A DNA stretch of 64,000 bases from CAYQNU01 sp964419055 (GCA_964419055.1 CAYQNU010000013.1:54776-118775); one strand, 5' to 3'. Counted from the first letter of the stretch, positions 1 to 8,807 are shown. Numbers and translations: made by a program. The notes: generated from the letters alone by a model not told the origin.

Positions 1-383
1 GTTCCTGCTTGAATGCCACTAACATGATAAAATCTGATTCTTCCCTTTACAAAAAGTAGGGCATCTGCATGGCTCCAAATATGATCAAAAAAACACTTCG
101 TTTCGGTTCGTGCAAAAATTAGCGCGATTCCATTACCGTGATATTTCAATTTTTCCAACCATAGTTCCATACCTCTTCCGTATGGTGGATTCATATAAAC
201 TCTTCCAAACCAATCCTTTGACAATCCATCATCATCTACTGTAAAATTATTAATAGCATGAACAAAAGGTGGGTTAATAGGACTACAAGGGTCTAAATCA
301 AAGGCCCCCAATTTTGAAACTAAATCAGGTGGCGTAAGCCATTCAACCTTTGTTTTTTCGCTTCGTTCAAATGATGTATTCAT
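1..383 (-). CDS. DNA N-6-adenine methyltransferase, phage Dam type (3' end outside window)
   Basis: Reading the minus strand from the ATG at 383 gives an open frame that leaves the window after about 127 residues. It begins MNTSFERSEKTKVEWLTPP and carries DLDPCSP, then YMNPPYGRGMELWLEKL. The NPPY tetrapeptide is the catalytic motif of N6-adenine methyltransferases, and the order (EWLTPP, LDP..., NPPYG, LIFARTET) resembles the phage-type Dam family, which usually lies in prophages, plasmids or integrated elements. It would transfer a methyl group from S-adenosylmethionine to adenine in DNA. The C-terminus is not visible, so completeness cannot be judged. No restriction enzyme gene is in view on this side. 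The family call is fairly sure; the recognition sequence is unknown. Confidence 0.82.
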   Translation of the reverse strand, partial: MNTSFERSEKTKVEWLTPPDLVSKLGAFDLDPCSPINPPFVHAINNFTVDDDGLSKDWFGRVYMNPPYGRGMELWLEKLKYHGNGIALIFARTETKCFFDHIWSHADALLFVKGRIRFYHVSGIQAG

Positions 384-405
384 ATATTAAAATGTTTCTG
401 CAAAT

Positions 406-450
406 ATTAGATCAATTTTTAAATATACAAAACATAATTAGATCATTTTC
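406..450. repeat. Direct repeat ATTAGATCA x2 upstream of the methyltransferase
   Basis: ATTAGATCA occurs at 406-414 and again at 437-445, a 31-bp offset, both followed by a T-rich stretch. They lie 23-62 bp upstream of the methyltransferase start. They could be a regulator site, or chance in very AT-rich DNA. The rest of 384-673 shows no gene. Confidence 0.3.
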
Positions 451-673
451 AGTTATTTATGATAAATTAAGTTTTATACTTGTGAGTTTCAAATAATTAC
501 TAAAACAATTCCCAACTCCACAGAATTTTTTCTCTCATATACTATGATTAGAAAACAGATTAAAGAAGGATTGTAATGATAGAAAAAAAATAGTAGCATT
601 AGAAGATTTACATTCAAAAATTTATTTGTACATTGCAACAACGTTATAGTAATCTTAAATAAAAAAGTTTTAT

Positions 674-1834
674 ATGAAAAATATCCTGTTTAGTTTGTTG
701 ACGATTATTTCACTTTCTACTTCCTCATTTTGGTCGCAATGCAATACAGTAGCGAACTTTACCTACTCGATAGGCGCTAATGGTTTGGTGACATTTTATA
801 ATAACTCAACAGACTCTTGTTTTTTCTACTCACCTGATTATTTAAGAGTGGGTCCAAATGACATTTTTCAAGTTCAATTTATGAATAATGGAATCCATAA
901 TACACTTATGTTTGCACAATCGGACGATGGTTTGTGTAATGATTCTTTGGAGGTGGATATTGAAATCACTAACATTACTTGTTTGGCTTTTGCTAATTTA
1001 TCCATTTGGTTGCAACCTAACGGTGGTTGCAATTTTACCAATAATTCTAATTTAGACGGTATTTTAGATCCGGGGGATGGTTCAGCTCCGTTCTTCTTGG
1101 CAGTAAATGAAACCTATTTGTACGACTATGACCTTAATGGCACTTTTCAAGTTTCTTTAGTAATTTCTGATTCCCTCAATCCAGGATGTACAGATACCGC
1201 TTTTACCTCGGTTACATTTTCAGGTTTACCGGGTATAAATTGTGAAACATATTTTGAAATTATTCAAACTTATGATACTGTAAATGGAGCGTATTTGGAT
1301 GATATTTTAATCATTGATTACAGTTTTGGTATTGGTACTTTAGAATATCAATGGATTTTTTATGGAGGAGCTGATACTATATTAATTGAGCTTCCAGAAC
1401 CTACACATACATTTTCATCACCCGGTGAATATGCTATAGATGTGCTCATGCACGATAGTGAAAACTGTTTTAGTTCTTATAGTGACTCCCTCTACATAAG
1501 CGCAAAGTCTTCTGGTTACACAGTAACTGTTATTCATTATAATAATTTAATTGCATCTATTGAAAGTGTTGAGAATACTTTTACTTCTACTGTGAGCCCA
1601 AACCCATTCAATGAATTTTTCCATTTAAATGTTCATTCATTAGTTTCTGAAAATGTTACTTTAACCATTCGTGATATATCAGGAAAAATAATAGAACAAT
1701 CGCGTCAGACCTTTTCACAAGGTGATAATCGCATTCATTTATCAGGACAAAACTTAAATGATGGCGTATACTTACTTACCATACAAGGAGAAACCACACC
1801 AATCTCTCAAACCGTGAAATTAATTAAGAATTAG
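674..1834 (+). CDS. Secreted protein with PKD-like domains and T9SS sorting tail
   Basis: The 386-residue product starts with a signal peptide (MKNILFSLLTIISLSTSSFWSQ) and ends with a type A T9SS sorting domain from about residue 300: SPNPFNEFFHLNV, TIRDISGKIIE, LNDGVYLLTI and a basic end VKLIKN. In between are beta-rich segments; HTFSSPGEYAIDVLMHDS is PKD-like. Several Cys pairs are scattered through the exported part. By analogy with this family it crosses the inner membrane by Sec and the outer membrane by T9SS, then is released or anchored at the surface. No catalytic motif is seen, so the function is unknown; an adhesive or structural role is inference. It stands alone, upstream of the helicase gene. 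Confidence 0.85.
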   Translation: MKNILFSLLTIISLSTSSFWSQCNTVANFTYSIGANGLVTFYNNSTDSCFFYSPDYLRVGPNDIFQVQFMNNGIHNTLMFAQSDDGLCNDSLEVDIEITNITCLAFANLSIWLQPNGGCNFTNNSNLDGILDPGDGSAPFFLAVNETYLYDYDLNGTFQVSLVISDSLNPGCTDTAFTSVTFSGLPGINCETYFEIIQTYDTVNGAYLDDILIIDYSFGIGTLEYQWIFYGGADTILIELPEPTHTFSSPGEYAIDVLMHDSENCFSSYSDSLYISAKSSGYTVTVIHYNNLIASIESVENTFTSTVSPNPFNEFFHLNVHSLVSENVTLTIRDISGKIIEQSRQTFSQGDNRIHLSGQNLNDGVYLLTIQGETTPISQTVKLIKN

Positions 1835-1856
1835 GTAATCACTGCTTATTTTCCCC

Positions 1857-1864
1857 TACCTTTG
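1857..1864 (+). promoter_or_regulatory. -7 promoter element for the helicase gene
   Basis: TACCTTTG matches the Bacteroidota -7 consensus TAnnTTTG. Only 7 nt separate it from the ATG at 1872, so the transcript would be leaderless or nearly so. No clear -33 TTTG is visible. Confidence 0.5.
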
Positions 1865-1871
1865 CGGGGCA

Positions 1872-3200
1872 ATGAGTACAAAAAAATCAACCCACGAAAT
1901 ACTAACAAAGTTAGGTATTGAACTATTAAATCCGATGCAACTATCGGCTCAAAAAGCCATTCTTTCTTCTAATGAAGTAGTATTGCTCTCTCCCACTGGA
2001 ACTGGAAAAACAATGGCGTTTTTATTGCCCATTTTAGAGTTATTAGACCCAAATAATAATGAGGTACAGGTGCTCATCATCGTTCCTTCTCGTGAATTGG
2101 CCATTCAAATTGAAAACGTACTGCGTGAAATGGGCACGGGTTATAAAACCAACGCCATTTATGGTGGAAGATCGGGCTCTAAAGATAAAGTGGAAATAAA
2201 GACATTACCAACTATACTCATTGGAACACCTGGTAGAATTGCCGATACCTTTCGAAAAGAGTTAGTTGACCCTTCAACTATCCAAACATTAGTATTGGAT
2301 GAATACGACAAATCACTTGAAATAGGTTTTGAAGTAGAGTTGAAAGAAATTATGAACGCCTTAACGCACCTCAATAAAAAAATATTGACTTCAGCTACTC
2401 AAGCCACTCCTATACCGGATTTTGTGGAATTGAAAAAACCGATTCGTGTAGATTTCTCCTCTAAGGAAACCGTAGCTGGATTAAGCATAAAAACGGTGGA
2501 GCAAACGTCTAACAATCGTCTACAAACATTGGGAAATACACTTCGTCAACTAGAAAATCAACCAGGTATCATATTTTGTAATTTTAAAGATACCATTCAA
2601 ACCGTGAGTGAGTTTTTAGACAAAAACAATATGCCTCACAGTACTTTTTTTGGTGGTATGGAACAGGTAGATCGCGAACGAGCGTTGATAAAATTTAGAA
2701 ACGGTACTCATAAACTGCTATTGGCAACCGATTTGGCCGCAAGAGGTATTGATATTCCCGAACTAAAATTCATCATTCATTATCAATTACCCATTAAATT
2801 GGAGGAATTTACCCATCGTAATGGACGAACGGCACGTATGCACGCCAACGGAACAGCTTATGTCATTATAGACCCAAAAGAGCGGATTCCTGAATATTTT
2901 CAACAAATTGAAACCACTTTATTTACGCTTTCAAATGAAAATACCTCTGAAAAAACAACTGTGCAATCTTTCAAAACATTGTATGTGACGGGAGGTAGAA
3001 AAGATAAAATATCTAAAGGAGATATCGTTGGCCTTTTTATGAAACAAGGTGGTTTGAGCACTGAAGAATTAGGAGCAATTGAAATAAAAACAGATTGTTC
3101 ATTTGTGGCTGTGGCTTCTTCGAAAGTGCCATTTATACTGGAAAACTTGAACAATGTAAAACTAAAAACAAAAAAAGTTAGAATAAGTATTGTGAATTAA
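1872..3200 (+). CDS. DEAD-family ATP-dependent RNA helicase with DbpA-like RNA-binding tail
   Basis: The 442-residue protein has the ordered superfamily 2 motifs: Q motif region (GIELLNPMQLSAQ), Walker A SPTGTGKT (Lys46), PSRELA, TPGR, motif II as DEYD rather than DEAD, TSAT, then the second RecA lobe with IIFCNF, ATDLAARGIDIP and HRNGRTAR. The last about 75 residues (FKTLYVTGGRKDKISKGDI onward) resemble the DbpA RNA-binding domain, which directs helicases to structured RNA such as 23S rRNA. The likely role is RNA remodelling or ribosome assembly in the cytoplasm. It converges on the asparaginase gene with no gap: its stop ends at 3200 and the opposite stop begins at 3201. The DEYD motif keeps the two acidic residues needed for ATP hydrolysis. 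The function is secure as an RNA helicase, not as to substrate. Confidence 0.9.
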   Translation: MSTKKSTHEILTKLGIELLNPMQLSAQKAILSSNEVVLLSPTGTGKTMAFLLPILELLDPNNNEVQVLIIVPSRELAIQIENVLREMGTGYKTNAIYGGRSGSKDKVEIKTLPTILIGTPGRIADTFRKELVDPSTIQTLVLDEYDKSLEIGFEVELKEIMNALTHLNKKILTSATQATPIPDFVELKKPIRVDFSSKETVAGLSIKTVEQTSNNRLQTLGNTLRQLENQPGIIFCNFKDTIQTVSEFLDKNNMPHSTFFGGMEQVDRERALIKFRNGTHKLLLATDLAARGIDIPELKFIIHYQLPIKLEEFTHRNGRTARMHANGTAYVIIDPKERIPEYFQQIETTLFTLSNENTSEKTTVQSFKTLYVTGGRKDKISKGDIVGLFMKQGGLSTEELGAIEIKTDCSFVAVASSKVPFILENLNNVKLKTKKVRISIVN

Positions 3201-4253
3201 TCACACTGTTATCTCACCTGCTATTGAACTATTAAATTGACTAACTATTTCATCGTATTGAGTATGTTGGCCCAATAAAAACATTAACTTGGTAATGGCT
3301 GCTTCAAAAGTACTATCTTGCCCACTAATAACTCCCGCTTCTTCTAATCCTCTTCCTGTTTCGTATTTGTGTTGATTTACGCGTCCGCCTTTGCATTGAG
3401 TAATATTAATGATAACCATTTGGTTATTCAAAGCTTTTTTCACTTCATCCAAAAACCATTGTTGTGATGTAGCATTCCCCGCACCAAACGTTTCTAAAAT
3501 CACCCCTCTCAAACCAGGTGTTTTGAAAAAATGGGAAACATATTGTTGTGAAATGCCGGGATATATTTTTAATACCCCTACATTTTCATCAAATGCATAG
3601 TTGAAGTGCACATTTTTGGTTGAAAGTGGCTTTATATTTTGATAATCAAACTTAATTTCAATACCGGCTTCAGCTAATTTTGGGTAGTTAAAGGAAGCAA
3701 AAGCATTAAAGTTATCTGCACTTAATTTAGTGGTGCGATTGGCTCTATATAATTTATACTCAAAGTAAATACTTACTTCTGGAACAATGGGCACACCGTT
3801 AATATCATAAGCGGAAGCAATCTCAATAGCCGTAATCAAGTTTTCTTTTCCATCGGTACGAATCACTCCAATAGGTAATTGTGAACCGGTAAAAACAATA
3901 GGTTTATCTAAGTTTTCAATCATAAAACTCAAAGCACTCGCACTGTAAGCCATAGTGTCGGAGCCGTGCAAAACAACAAATCCATCAAAGATTTCGTAAT
4001 TTTTTTCTATAATAGATGCCATTTTAACCCAAACATCTGGAGTCATATTGGAAGAATCTATAGGTCGCTCAAAAGAGAAGGTAGTGATGTCACAAGCTAA
4101 TTTATTTAATTCAGGTACTTGAGCGGTTATTTGTTGAAAATCAAATGGCTTCAGTACACCAGAACTGTGGTCAGTTATCATACCGATAGTTCCACCGGTG
4201 TAGATTAACAATACTTTTTTAGATCGCGTAGTTGAGGCCATAGTACTTTTCAT
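3201..4253 (-). CDS. ansA: Type I (cytoplasmic) L-asparaginase
   Basis: The 350-residue protein has both asparaginase signatures: YTGGTIGM near residue 18, with the nucleophile Thr at 22, and LHGSDTMAYSAS, with the Thr99-100 region supplying the second catalytic Thr and Asp. There is no signal peptide, and the length of about 340 fits the type I enzymes that hydrolyse asparagine to aspartate and ammonia in the cytoplasm. Two ATGs are possible: 4253 (MKSTMAST) and 4241 (MASTTRSKK). The upstream TAATTTCG at about 4264-4271 allows either. The gene is convergent with the helicase and separate from the membrane-protein run behind it. Confidence 0.93.
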   Translation of the reverse strand: MKSTMASTTRSKKVLLIYTGGTIGMITDHSSGVLKPFDFQQITAQVPELNKLACDITTFSFERPIDSSNMTPDVWVKMASIIEKNYEIFDGFVVLHGSDTMAYSASALSFMIENLDKPIVFTGSQLPIGVIRTDGKENLITAIEIASAYDINGVPIVPEVSIYFEYKLYRANRTTKLSADNFNAFASFNYPKLAEAGIEIKFDYQNIKPLSTKNVHFNYAFDENVGVLKIYPGISQQYVSHFFKTPGLRGVILETFGAGNATSQQWFLDEVKKALNNQMVIINITQCKGGRVNQHKYETGRGLEEAGVISGQDSTFEAAITKLMFLLGQHTQYDEIVSQFNSSIAGEITV

Positions 4254-4297
4254 TAATTTTTTCGAAATTACACATTATAATAATGCAAAACCTGAAG

Positions 4298-5143
4298 TCA
4301 TATCAATTTTTCGATGAATAATCCAAGCGCAAAAAGGACTAAAATACCATCCCACAGGAGACTGAAAAACCATTCGGAGCGTTGTGGATGCGTAAACCAA
4401 ATTAAAACAGAAGCAATAATGGTAATGACCTGAAATGCAAGCCAATCCAGTTCAAAAGCTAGGTAACAACTTACAACAAAACATGAAAAAGCTAACCCTT
4501 TTGATAACGGTATTCCAACGATACCAACAAAGGTTTTTATTTTACCCTGATCTTGATTTACATCTCTAATATCAAATGGAATACTTACACCAAAAATAAA
4601 TATAAACAAAGCCATCAGTTCAATTTTGAAACGGATAATAATCAGTAAAAAAGAAGATTCATATTCATATAAAATGAGTGGTACCAATAAAAGGGTGTGG
4701 GTCCAAACTAAGGCGGTAATGACATTTTTAAATAAAGGCACACTTCTAAATCCTTTAAATAAAGGGAGAACTTGGGCATAAAACAAAACAAATATCCCCA
4801 TTGGAATGGAAATTAAAACAACCGGAAACGTTAATAAATAAAAGGCTAAAACTGTGGAGGCAAGAGCTCCTAAAAGGGTTAGGATTTTTAATAATTGGAC
4901 ATGGTCATTTATCCAAAAGTGGCGTATAGAACTGGGAGTATCATTATGCCTCAATTTTATTAAGCGTTGGAAGTTGTAGGACGTAAACGTTAATATTGAA
5001 ACAAAAAGGGCATATAATAAGTCCAAATAAGAAAAAAAAGGCCAACATTGGACTGAACAATAATAGGTCAAGCACCCTGCTCCAATAGCTATCCAACTAT
5101 TAGAAAAAACGAAACCTTGTAAACTACGGTTTACCAATTCCAT
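4298..5143 (-). CDS. UbiA-like polytopic membrane protein with a degenerate first motif
   Basis: About 280 residues and eight or so hydrophobic segments. The segment FDIRDVNQDQGKIKTF matches the second Asp-rich motif of UbiA prenyltransferases (D-x3-D-x3-D with a following Lys and Thr). The first motif, where NxxxD residues would bind the Mg-diphosphate, reads SYNFQRLIKLRHND here and lacks most acidic residues. It may be a divergent or catalytically altered UbiA member; the substrate is not predictable. The frame is open up to a GTG at 5176, but the ATG at 5143 (MELVNRSLQGF) is preferred; even so it overlaps the upstream gene by 20 nt, which indicates co-transcription with the 5124-5804 gene. 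Confidence 0.65.
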   Translation of the reverse strand: MELVNRSLQGFVFSNSWIAIGAGCLTYYCSVQCWPFFSYLDLLYALFVSILTFTSYNFQRLIKLRHNDTPSSIRHFWINDHVQLLKILTLLGALASTVLAFYLLTFPVVLISIPMGIFVLFYAQVLPLFKGFRSVPLFKNVITALVWTHTLLLVPLILYEYESSFLLIIIRFKIELMALFIFIFGVSIPFDIRDVNQDQGKIKTFVGIVGIPLSKGLAFSCFVVSCYLAFELDWLAFQVITIIASVLIWFTHPQRSEWFFSLLWDGILVLFALGLFIEKLI

Positions 5144-5804
5144 AGGCCACAAAACCCAGCACAACACCTGTTGCACTGCCTAAAAATGCATTTTTTAATC
5201 GTTTGTATTTTGCAATTTTTCTAAACCCTTCGATGTAATGTTCGCTTGCCATAAAACTGATATCCGAAGCGTATTCCTTTCTAATTCTTGGGGCAAAAAG
5301 ACCTGTTCCAATGGTAAAAACCAGCGGAACGGTGATGGGCATCATTGAAGGTGTGCGTTGAAAAAATCCTGCAGGATGTGTAGCTGTAGGTTTAAATTCG
5401 TAGGTATCAAATAAAACAGCACCTATACCCGCTGTTAAACTCAACAAAAACATCGGCATAGGCTGATAGGATTTAAAGGCATCACGCTGTCCGTAAATGA
5501 ACATTTTCATTTCATTAACAGAATAAAAATTCCCCATCACGCTATCTGGTTTGTAATGAATGGTTTCTAAACCTTCTGCATTGGTTACAGAGAATACACG
5601 ATATTTTGCGAGTTCCAATTCCTTTACTTTACCCCCTTTTTTAAAATAATTTAAGGTAAAATAGTCTTCTTGTTCGGCTAAAATTTTTCCCCTTAAGATT
5701 TTTCCATTGGTCATTAAAATTTTATCTTGACCCAAAAGATTAGTAAAAAGCAGTACGGCAATCGATAAAGTTAAGACGTTTTTAATTTTGATTTGGGGTT
5801 TCAT
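5124..5804 (-). CDS. Exported membrane-associated protein of unknown function
   Basis: A 226-residue product with a signal peptide (VLTLSIAVLLFTNLLGQ). A short beta domain follows (KILMTNGKILRGKI... YFTLNYFKKGGKVKELEL), of the kind common at the N-terminus of uncharacterised Bacteroidota envelope proteins, then hydrophobic glycine-rich segments (MFLLSLTAGIGAVLFDTY, ITVPLVFTIGTGLFAP, NAFLGSATGVVLGFVAYGIG). No catalytic motif is seen. It lies 23 bp downstream of the coiled-coil gene and overlaps the UbiA-like gene by 20 nt, so the three probably form one operon. Confidence 0.7.
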   Translation of the reverse strand: MKPQIKIKNVLTLSIAVLLFTNLLGQDKILMTNGKILRGKILAEQEDYFTLNYFKKGGKVKELELAKYRVFSVTNAEGLETIHYKPDSVMGNFYSVNEMKMFIYGQRDAFKSYQPMPMFLLSLTAGIGAVLFDTYEFKPTATHPAGFFQRTPSMMPITVPLVFTIGTGLFAPRIRKEYASDISFMASEHYIEGFRKIAKYKRLKNAFLGSATGVVLGFVAYGIGKP

Positions 5805-5827
5805 AGTGTAATTTTTGTTGGGGGAAT

Positions 5828-6667
5828 TTAAATGAATCTACGTTCTACTAAATCCATGAATTTGGTTACTGATGTGCTTTCCATTTCCCAATTATGTCTT
5901 TGTGCCAATTGATTCATTAATTGTTCGGCTTCACTGTAGGAGGCAAAACCATTAATAGCCGCGATGGCCTCTTTGTATAACGTGTTTTCACCACCAAATA
6001 AGTCATTCATAAATAAGAACTTTTGGTTCAACCCAATTTCTTCGTTCAAATCTTTAATCGGTTTGCGACTCAATTTGGCTGCTAACGTAGGTTTTTCGTT
6101 AGCTTCTGCCAATTTTTCATTCAATGAAATAGCTTGTTTTTCACTAACTTTTGCAATTACCTTATTTATCGTATGCGCTTCATCAACCTCGTGCGTGGTT
6201 GTGACAGGAGGATCAACTTTAGGCGATTCTACAATTACTTCGGTAACCGAAACACTCACTACTTCATTTACAGGAGCTTCTTCCTCAATTACGTCCAACA
6301 AATTAATTTGGTTGGTTGGCTCAGGCTCGGAAGTGAATAAATTAAAATTCAATTTAAATCCTTTCTTTTCCTTGGTGGGGGCAGGTTCGTTTTTTACTTC
6401 ATCCAACGATGCACTAACCTTGCTGTCAATAACTGAGGCCGCATGAACCTCTTCAACTTTTACATCAGTTTTAGAATCTGATGAAGGAGGATTTTTTGCA
6501 TTCAAAACATATTGAAGAATAGCTACTCGTTCGTGTAATTCTCTTGATTCTTCTAGAAGTTGCTGAACTTCTGATACGTTGAGATTACCGTTATTCAATT
6601 TTTCAATAGTAGCACTAATAGATTGTGATAAAGCCGTGAGATTTTTAAACGATTGAGATGTGCTCAT
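5828..6667 (-). CDS. Coiled-coil protein with a conserved Bacteroidota C-terminal domain
   Basis: 279 residues with no signal peptide or membrane segment. Residues 1-60 look helical and coiled-coil-forming (IEKLNNGNLNVSEVQQLLEE, ELHERVAILQYVLNAK). A long acidic, Val/Glu/Pro-rich linker of low complexity spans about 70-195. The last 80 residues (LNEEIGLNQKFLFMNDLF ... WEMESTSVTKFMDLVERRF) resemble a C-terminal module seen in many uncharacterised Bacteroidota proteins. It is probably cytoplasmic and scaffold-like; that is inference. It is the first gene of the minus-strand run 6667-4298. Confidence 0.7.
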   Translation of the reverse strand: MSTSQSFKNLTALSQSISATIEKLNNGNLNVSEVQQLLEESRELHERVAILQYVLNAKNPPSSDSKTDVKVEEVHAASVIDSKVSASLDEVKNEPAPTKEKKGFKLNFNLFTSEPEPTNQINLLDVIEEEAPVNEVVSVSVTEVIVESPKVDPPVTTTHEVDEAHTINKVIAKVSEKQAISLNEKLAEANEKPTLAAKLSRKPIKDLNEEIGLNQKFLFMNDLFGGENTLYKEAIAAINGFASYSEAEQLMNQLAQRHNWEMESTSVTKFMDLVERRFI

Positions 6668-6823
6668 AATAATAAACGCTGCTTATAAAATAGAGTTATT
6701 GTACTTTCAGTTCTGTGTACAAAGGTCTTAAATAAAAACATATCAAATGTAGTTCTTTTTTCATTTTTTCAACGGTTGAATTAACAATTTAGAAAAATTT
6801 ATGGTGATATAGATTAAAATACT

Positions 6824-6831
6824 TATTTTTG
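6824..6831 (+). promoter_or_regulatory. -7 promoter element for the lipoprotein gene at 6872
   Basis: TATTTTTG fits TAnnTTTG exactly and lies 40 bp upstream of the ATG, leaving a 5' leader of about 35 nt. No clear -33 TTTG was found. Confidence 0.5.
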
Positions 6832-6871
6832 TTCGCACATTCAAATAAATGAAAAAAATAACGATTGTTTT

Positions 6872-7492
6872 ATGAAAAAAATAATTTTTGCTGGGCTTGT
6901 GATTTCTGCAACATATATGACCTCTTGTGGAGGTGATGCTCCTACATCAGGTGATACTCCAAAATCAGATTCTACAGCAGTTTCAACTGAAATGGATTTA
7001 ACAGGTTTAAGAGAATTTGACTTGAGTCCTTATGATTTGAATGCTATCATTTATGTGCCTGAAAAGTATTACACAAATGAAATGCAAGAACAAAAATTTG
7101 TTGAACCTGAAATTGATCACAATGATGGTGAGGCTTTTTGGATCATTACCATGCCTGGTGAAAAATACTTCAATATAGAAATTGAAGATTGGGGAACTAC
7201 AGAACAATCATTGGCTACAGAAAAAGCCGATCACTTGGATAAAGGAAACATATATGATTTTAACTACACCGAAGAAGGTGCTGATTATATGGTTTTTCAA
7301 CGTTTGTTAAAATCTGAAAACACTACATTAAGTAAAGAGGATTTGAATGCTATGCCGAACTATCATTTTTATTGTGTAAAAAATATTGACAACAGTTTCA
7401 TCACCATCAAAACCAACCCAATGGAAGATTATCGTCTACCAAGTGTAAAACAGATGTTGAACTGTGCAAGAGGTATGAAGTCTTCAAAATAG
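6872..7492 (+). CDS. Lipoprotein of unknown function
   Basis: 206 residues with a lipoprotein signal peptide (MKKIIFAGLVISATYMTSCGG; lipid Cys at 19), then a Ser/Thr/Asp-rich linker and a compact globular part with a WIITMPGEKYFNIEIEDWG core and a conserved-looking end (YRLPSVKQMLNCARGMKS). No known motif is visible. The +2/+3 residues after Cys are Gly-Gly, so sorting to the periplasm or outer membrane is likely. It is transcribed alone between its own promoter and a strong terminator. Function unknown. Confidence 0.75.
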   Translation: MKKIIFAGLVISATYMTSCGGDAPTSGDTPKSDSTAVSTEMDLTGLREFDLSPYDLNAIIYVPEKYYTNEMQEQKFVEPEIDHNDGEAFWIITMPGEKYFNIEIEDWGTTEQSLATEKADHLDKGNIYDFNYTEEGADYMVFQRLLKSENTTLSKEDLNAMPNYHFYCVKNIDNSFITIKTNPMEDYRLPSVKQMLNCARGMKSSK

Positions 7493-7520
7493 AACTCTTT
7501 TTTTACTACTAGAAAATATA

Positions 7521-7553
7521 AAAGCAATACCATTATCGGTATTGCTTTTTTTG
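7521..7553 (+). terminator. Rho-independent terminator
   Basis: An 11-bp stem, AAAGCAATACC (7521-7531) with GGTATTGCTTT (7538-7548), has a 6-nt loop and continues into a T run. It lies 28 bp after the lipoprotein stop and just before the convergent gene end, so it may serve both strands. Confidence 0.85.
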
Positions 7554-7563
7554 TTTGACTAAT

Positions 7564-7968
7564 TTATTTCTCAGCTTCTTTATTATCTTTTCTAGCGCCT
7601 AATCCATAACCTACTCCAAATCCCAAAGCACCACCAACAAGACCTCCAGTAACAGCTCCTTTTCCTTTTTTTTCACTTACTAATGCCCCTGTAGTTGCAC
7701 CCACAACAATGCCTGTTCCGGTTCCAATCAAGGCTCCTTTTGTTTTATTATTCATTCCTTCTTTCTCCTCAGATTCTTCACTTGTTGCTTCTGAATTATC
7801 ACTTTCAGAAATAGCATTTGCTTGCTGCTCGATTACCAACGAATCAATTACACCTTGCTGCATCATTTGTTCTTGTTCAGCAGCTTCTAGTGCCAATTCT
7901 TCTTCTGTTTTGATATTGCTACATCCAACTATTACGATTGCACTGAAAATCATTAAATACTTTTTCAT
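7564..7968 (-). CDS. Small glycine-zipper lipoprotein
   Basis: 134 residues. The N-terminus MKKYLMIFSAIVIVGCSN is a lipoprotein signal with lipid Cys at 16. A Glu/Gln-rich spacer follows, then a glycine-zipper region from about 80: GALIGTGTGIVVGATTGAL and GGLVGGALGFGVGYGLGAR. Such zippers (SlyB/Pcp-like or YMGG-type) insert into or pack against membranes in outer-membrane lipoproteins. Precise role unknown. It converges with the lipoprotein gene at 6872 across a shared terminator. Confidence 0.75.
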   Translation of the reverse strand: MKKYLMIFSAIVIVGCSNIKTEEELALEAAEQEQMMQQGVIDSLVIEQQANAISESDNSEATSEESEEKEGMNNKTKGALIGTGTGIVVGATTGALVSEKKGKGAVTGGLVGGALGFGVGYGLGARKDNKEAEK

Positions 7969-8335
7969 ATTGTTTATTTTTAAAAGACTTTAATTAGTCT
8001 TAGTTTTATGAAACAAAATTAAAGTGTTAAAGAGTCTTTAGCATTACATAATTACTGCAATAAGTTATACCATCCACACGTCAATGCAACTAACTACCAT
8101 TTTAGGTAAAAAAGTAAGTTATCAATTAGCCCATAATAAGTGAAATATATAACCCCGTTTATATCAAAAATTAGATTGTGAAACTAGTAAACATTGAAAG
8201 ACAGAAAAGAACAATATATTTTAATGGAGATTGATTGTACGCGTTTGAATTGAAAACCATTAAAGTAGAGAATAGCGATAAACAACCATTGATCCTTTCT
8301 TCTAACATTTTCTATAACATGGAACTCATTTTAAT
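7969..8335. other. Intergenic stretch without visible gene
   Basis: About 370 bp of AT-rich sequence between two minus-strand genes. No open frame of useful length, hairpin terminator, RNA gene or repeat was recognised. Confidence 0.6.
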
Positions 8336-8773
8336 TTACGCATTGTCCGAAGCAAACCACTCCGCATAACTGGTGTGCGTTTCTCTCAAAAATACTGAAT
8401 GTAAAGAAACGGTAGTAGGCAATTTTGAAATCAATATTTCGACAATCTCAATCAACATGTTTTCACAAGTTGGATGATAGGGAACGTAACGAACACGGTC
8501 GTTTTTTTCTTCAATACCCTTAAAACGACTGTCATCTTTTAACAATAAACGATGATCAAACTCCTCATAAACAAAATCTCTAACTACTTGTTTAATATCC
8601 CCAAAATCAACCACCATTCCACAATCCGACATGCATTCATCGGCAATAGGTTCACCAATAACCGTTACTCTTAAATGATAAGAATGACCATGAATATCTT
8701 TGCATTTTCCAGCGTATAAATCTAACGCATGTGCGGTTTCAAAGTCAAATTCTTTTGTTAATCTTATTTTCAT
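8336..8773 (-). CDS. queD: 6-carboxytetrahydropterin synthase (QueD/PTPS family)
   Basis: 145 residues from the ATG at 8773. The frame is open to a TTG at 8791, but that codon sits at the predicted transcription start. Signatures: FETAHAL with a zinc His; CKDIHGHSYHL, the CxxxHGH motif of queuosine-type QueD holding the catalytic Cys and two zinc His; VVDFGDIK; FDHRLLL; PTCENM; and RETHTSYAEW near the end. The enzyme converts 7,8-dihydroneopterin triphosphate to 6-carboxy-tetrahydropterin, the first committed step to preQ0 and queuosine in tRNA. No other que gene is in the window. A 6-pyruvoyl-tetrahydropterin synthase role is less likely given CxxxHGH. Confidence 0.9.
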   Translation of the reverse strand: MKIRLTKEFDFETAHALDLYAGKCKDIHGHSYHLRVTVIGEPIADECMSDCGMVVDFGDIKQVVRDFVYEEFDHRLLLKDDSRFKGIEEKNDRVRYVPYHPTCENMLIEIVEILISKLPTTVSLHSVFLRETHTSYAEWFASDNA

Positions 8774-8799
8774 TGGTTTGGTGAAATTCAAATTTTAGA

Positions 8800-8807
8800 C
8801 AAAGGTA
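8800..8807 (-). promoter_or_regulatory. -7 promoter element for queD
   Basis: On the minus strand TACCTTTG matches TAnnTTTG. It ends 26 nt before the ATG at 8773 and decides against the TTG at 8791, which would leave no leader. Confidence 0.5.

Noticed and set aside
8774..8791. Extended queD start at the TTG of 8791 (and TTG starts for the CBS and MarR genes)
   Set aside because: The -7 elements lie so close that these codons would have no leader, and ATGs follow 18-24 nt later in frame with better family fit.
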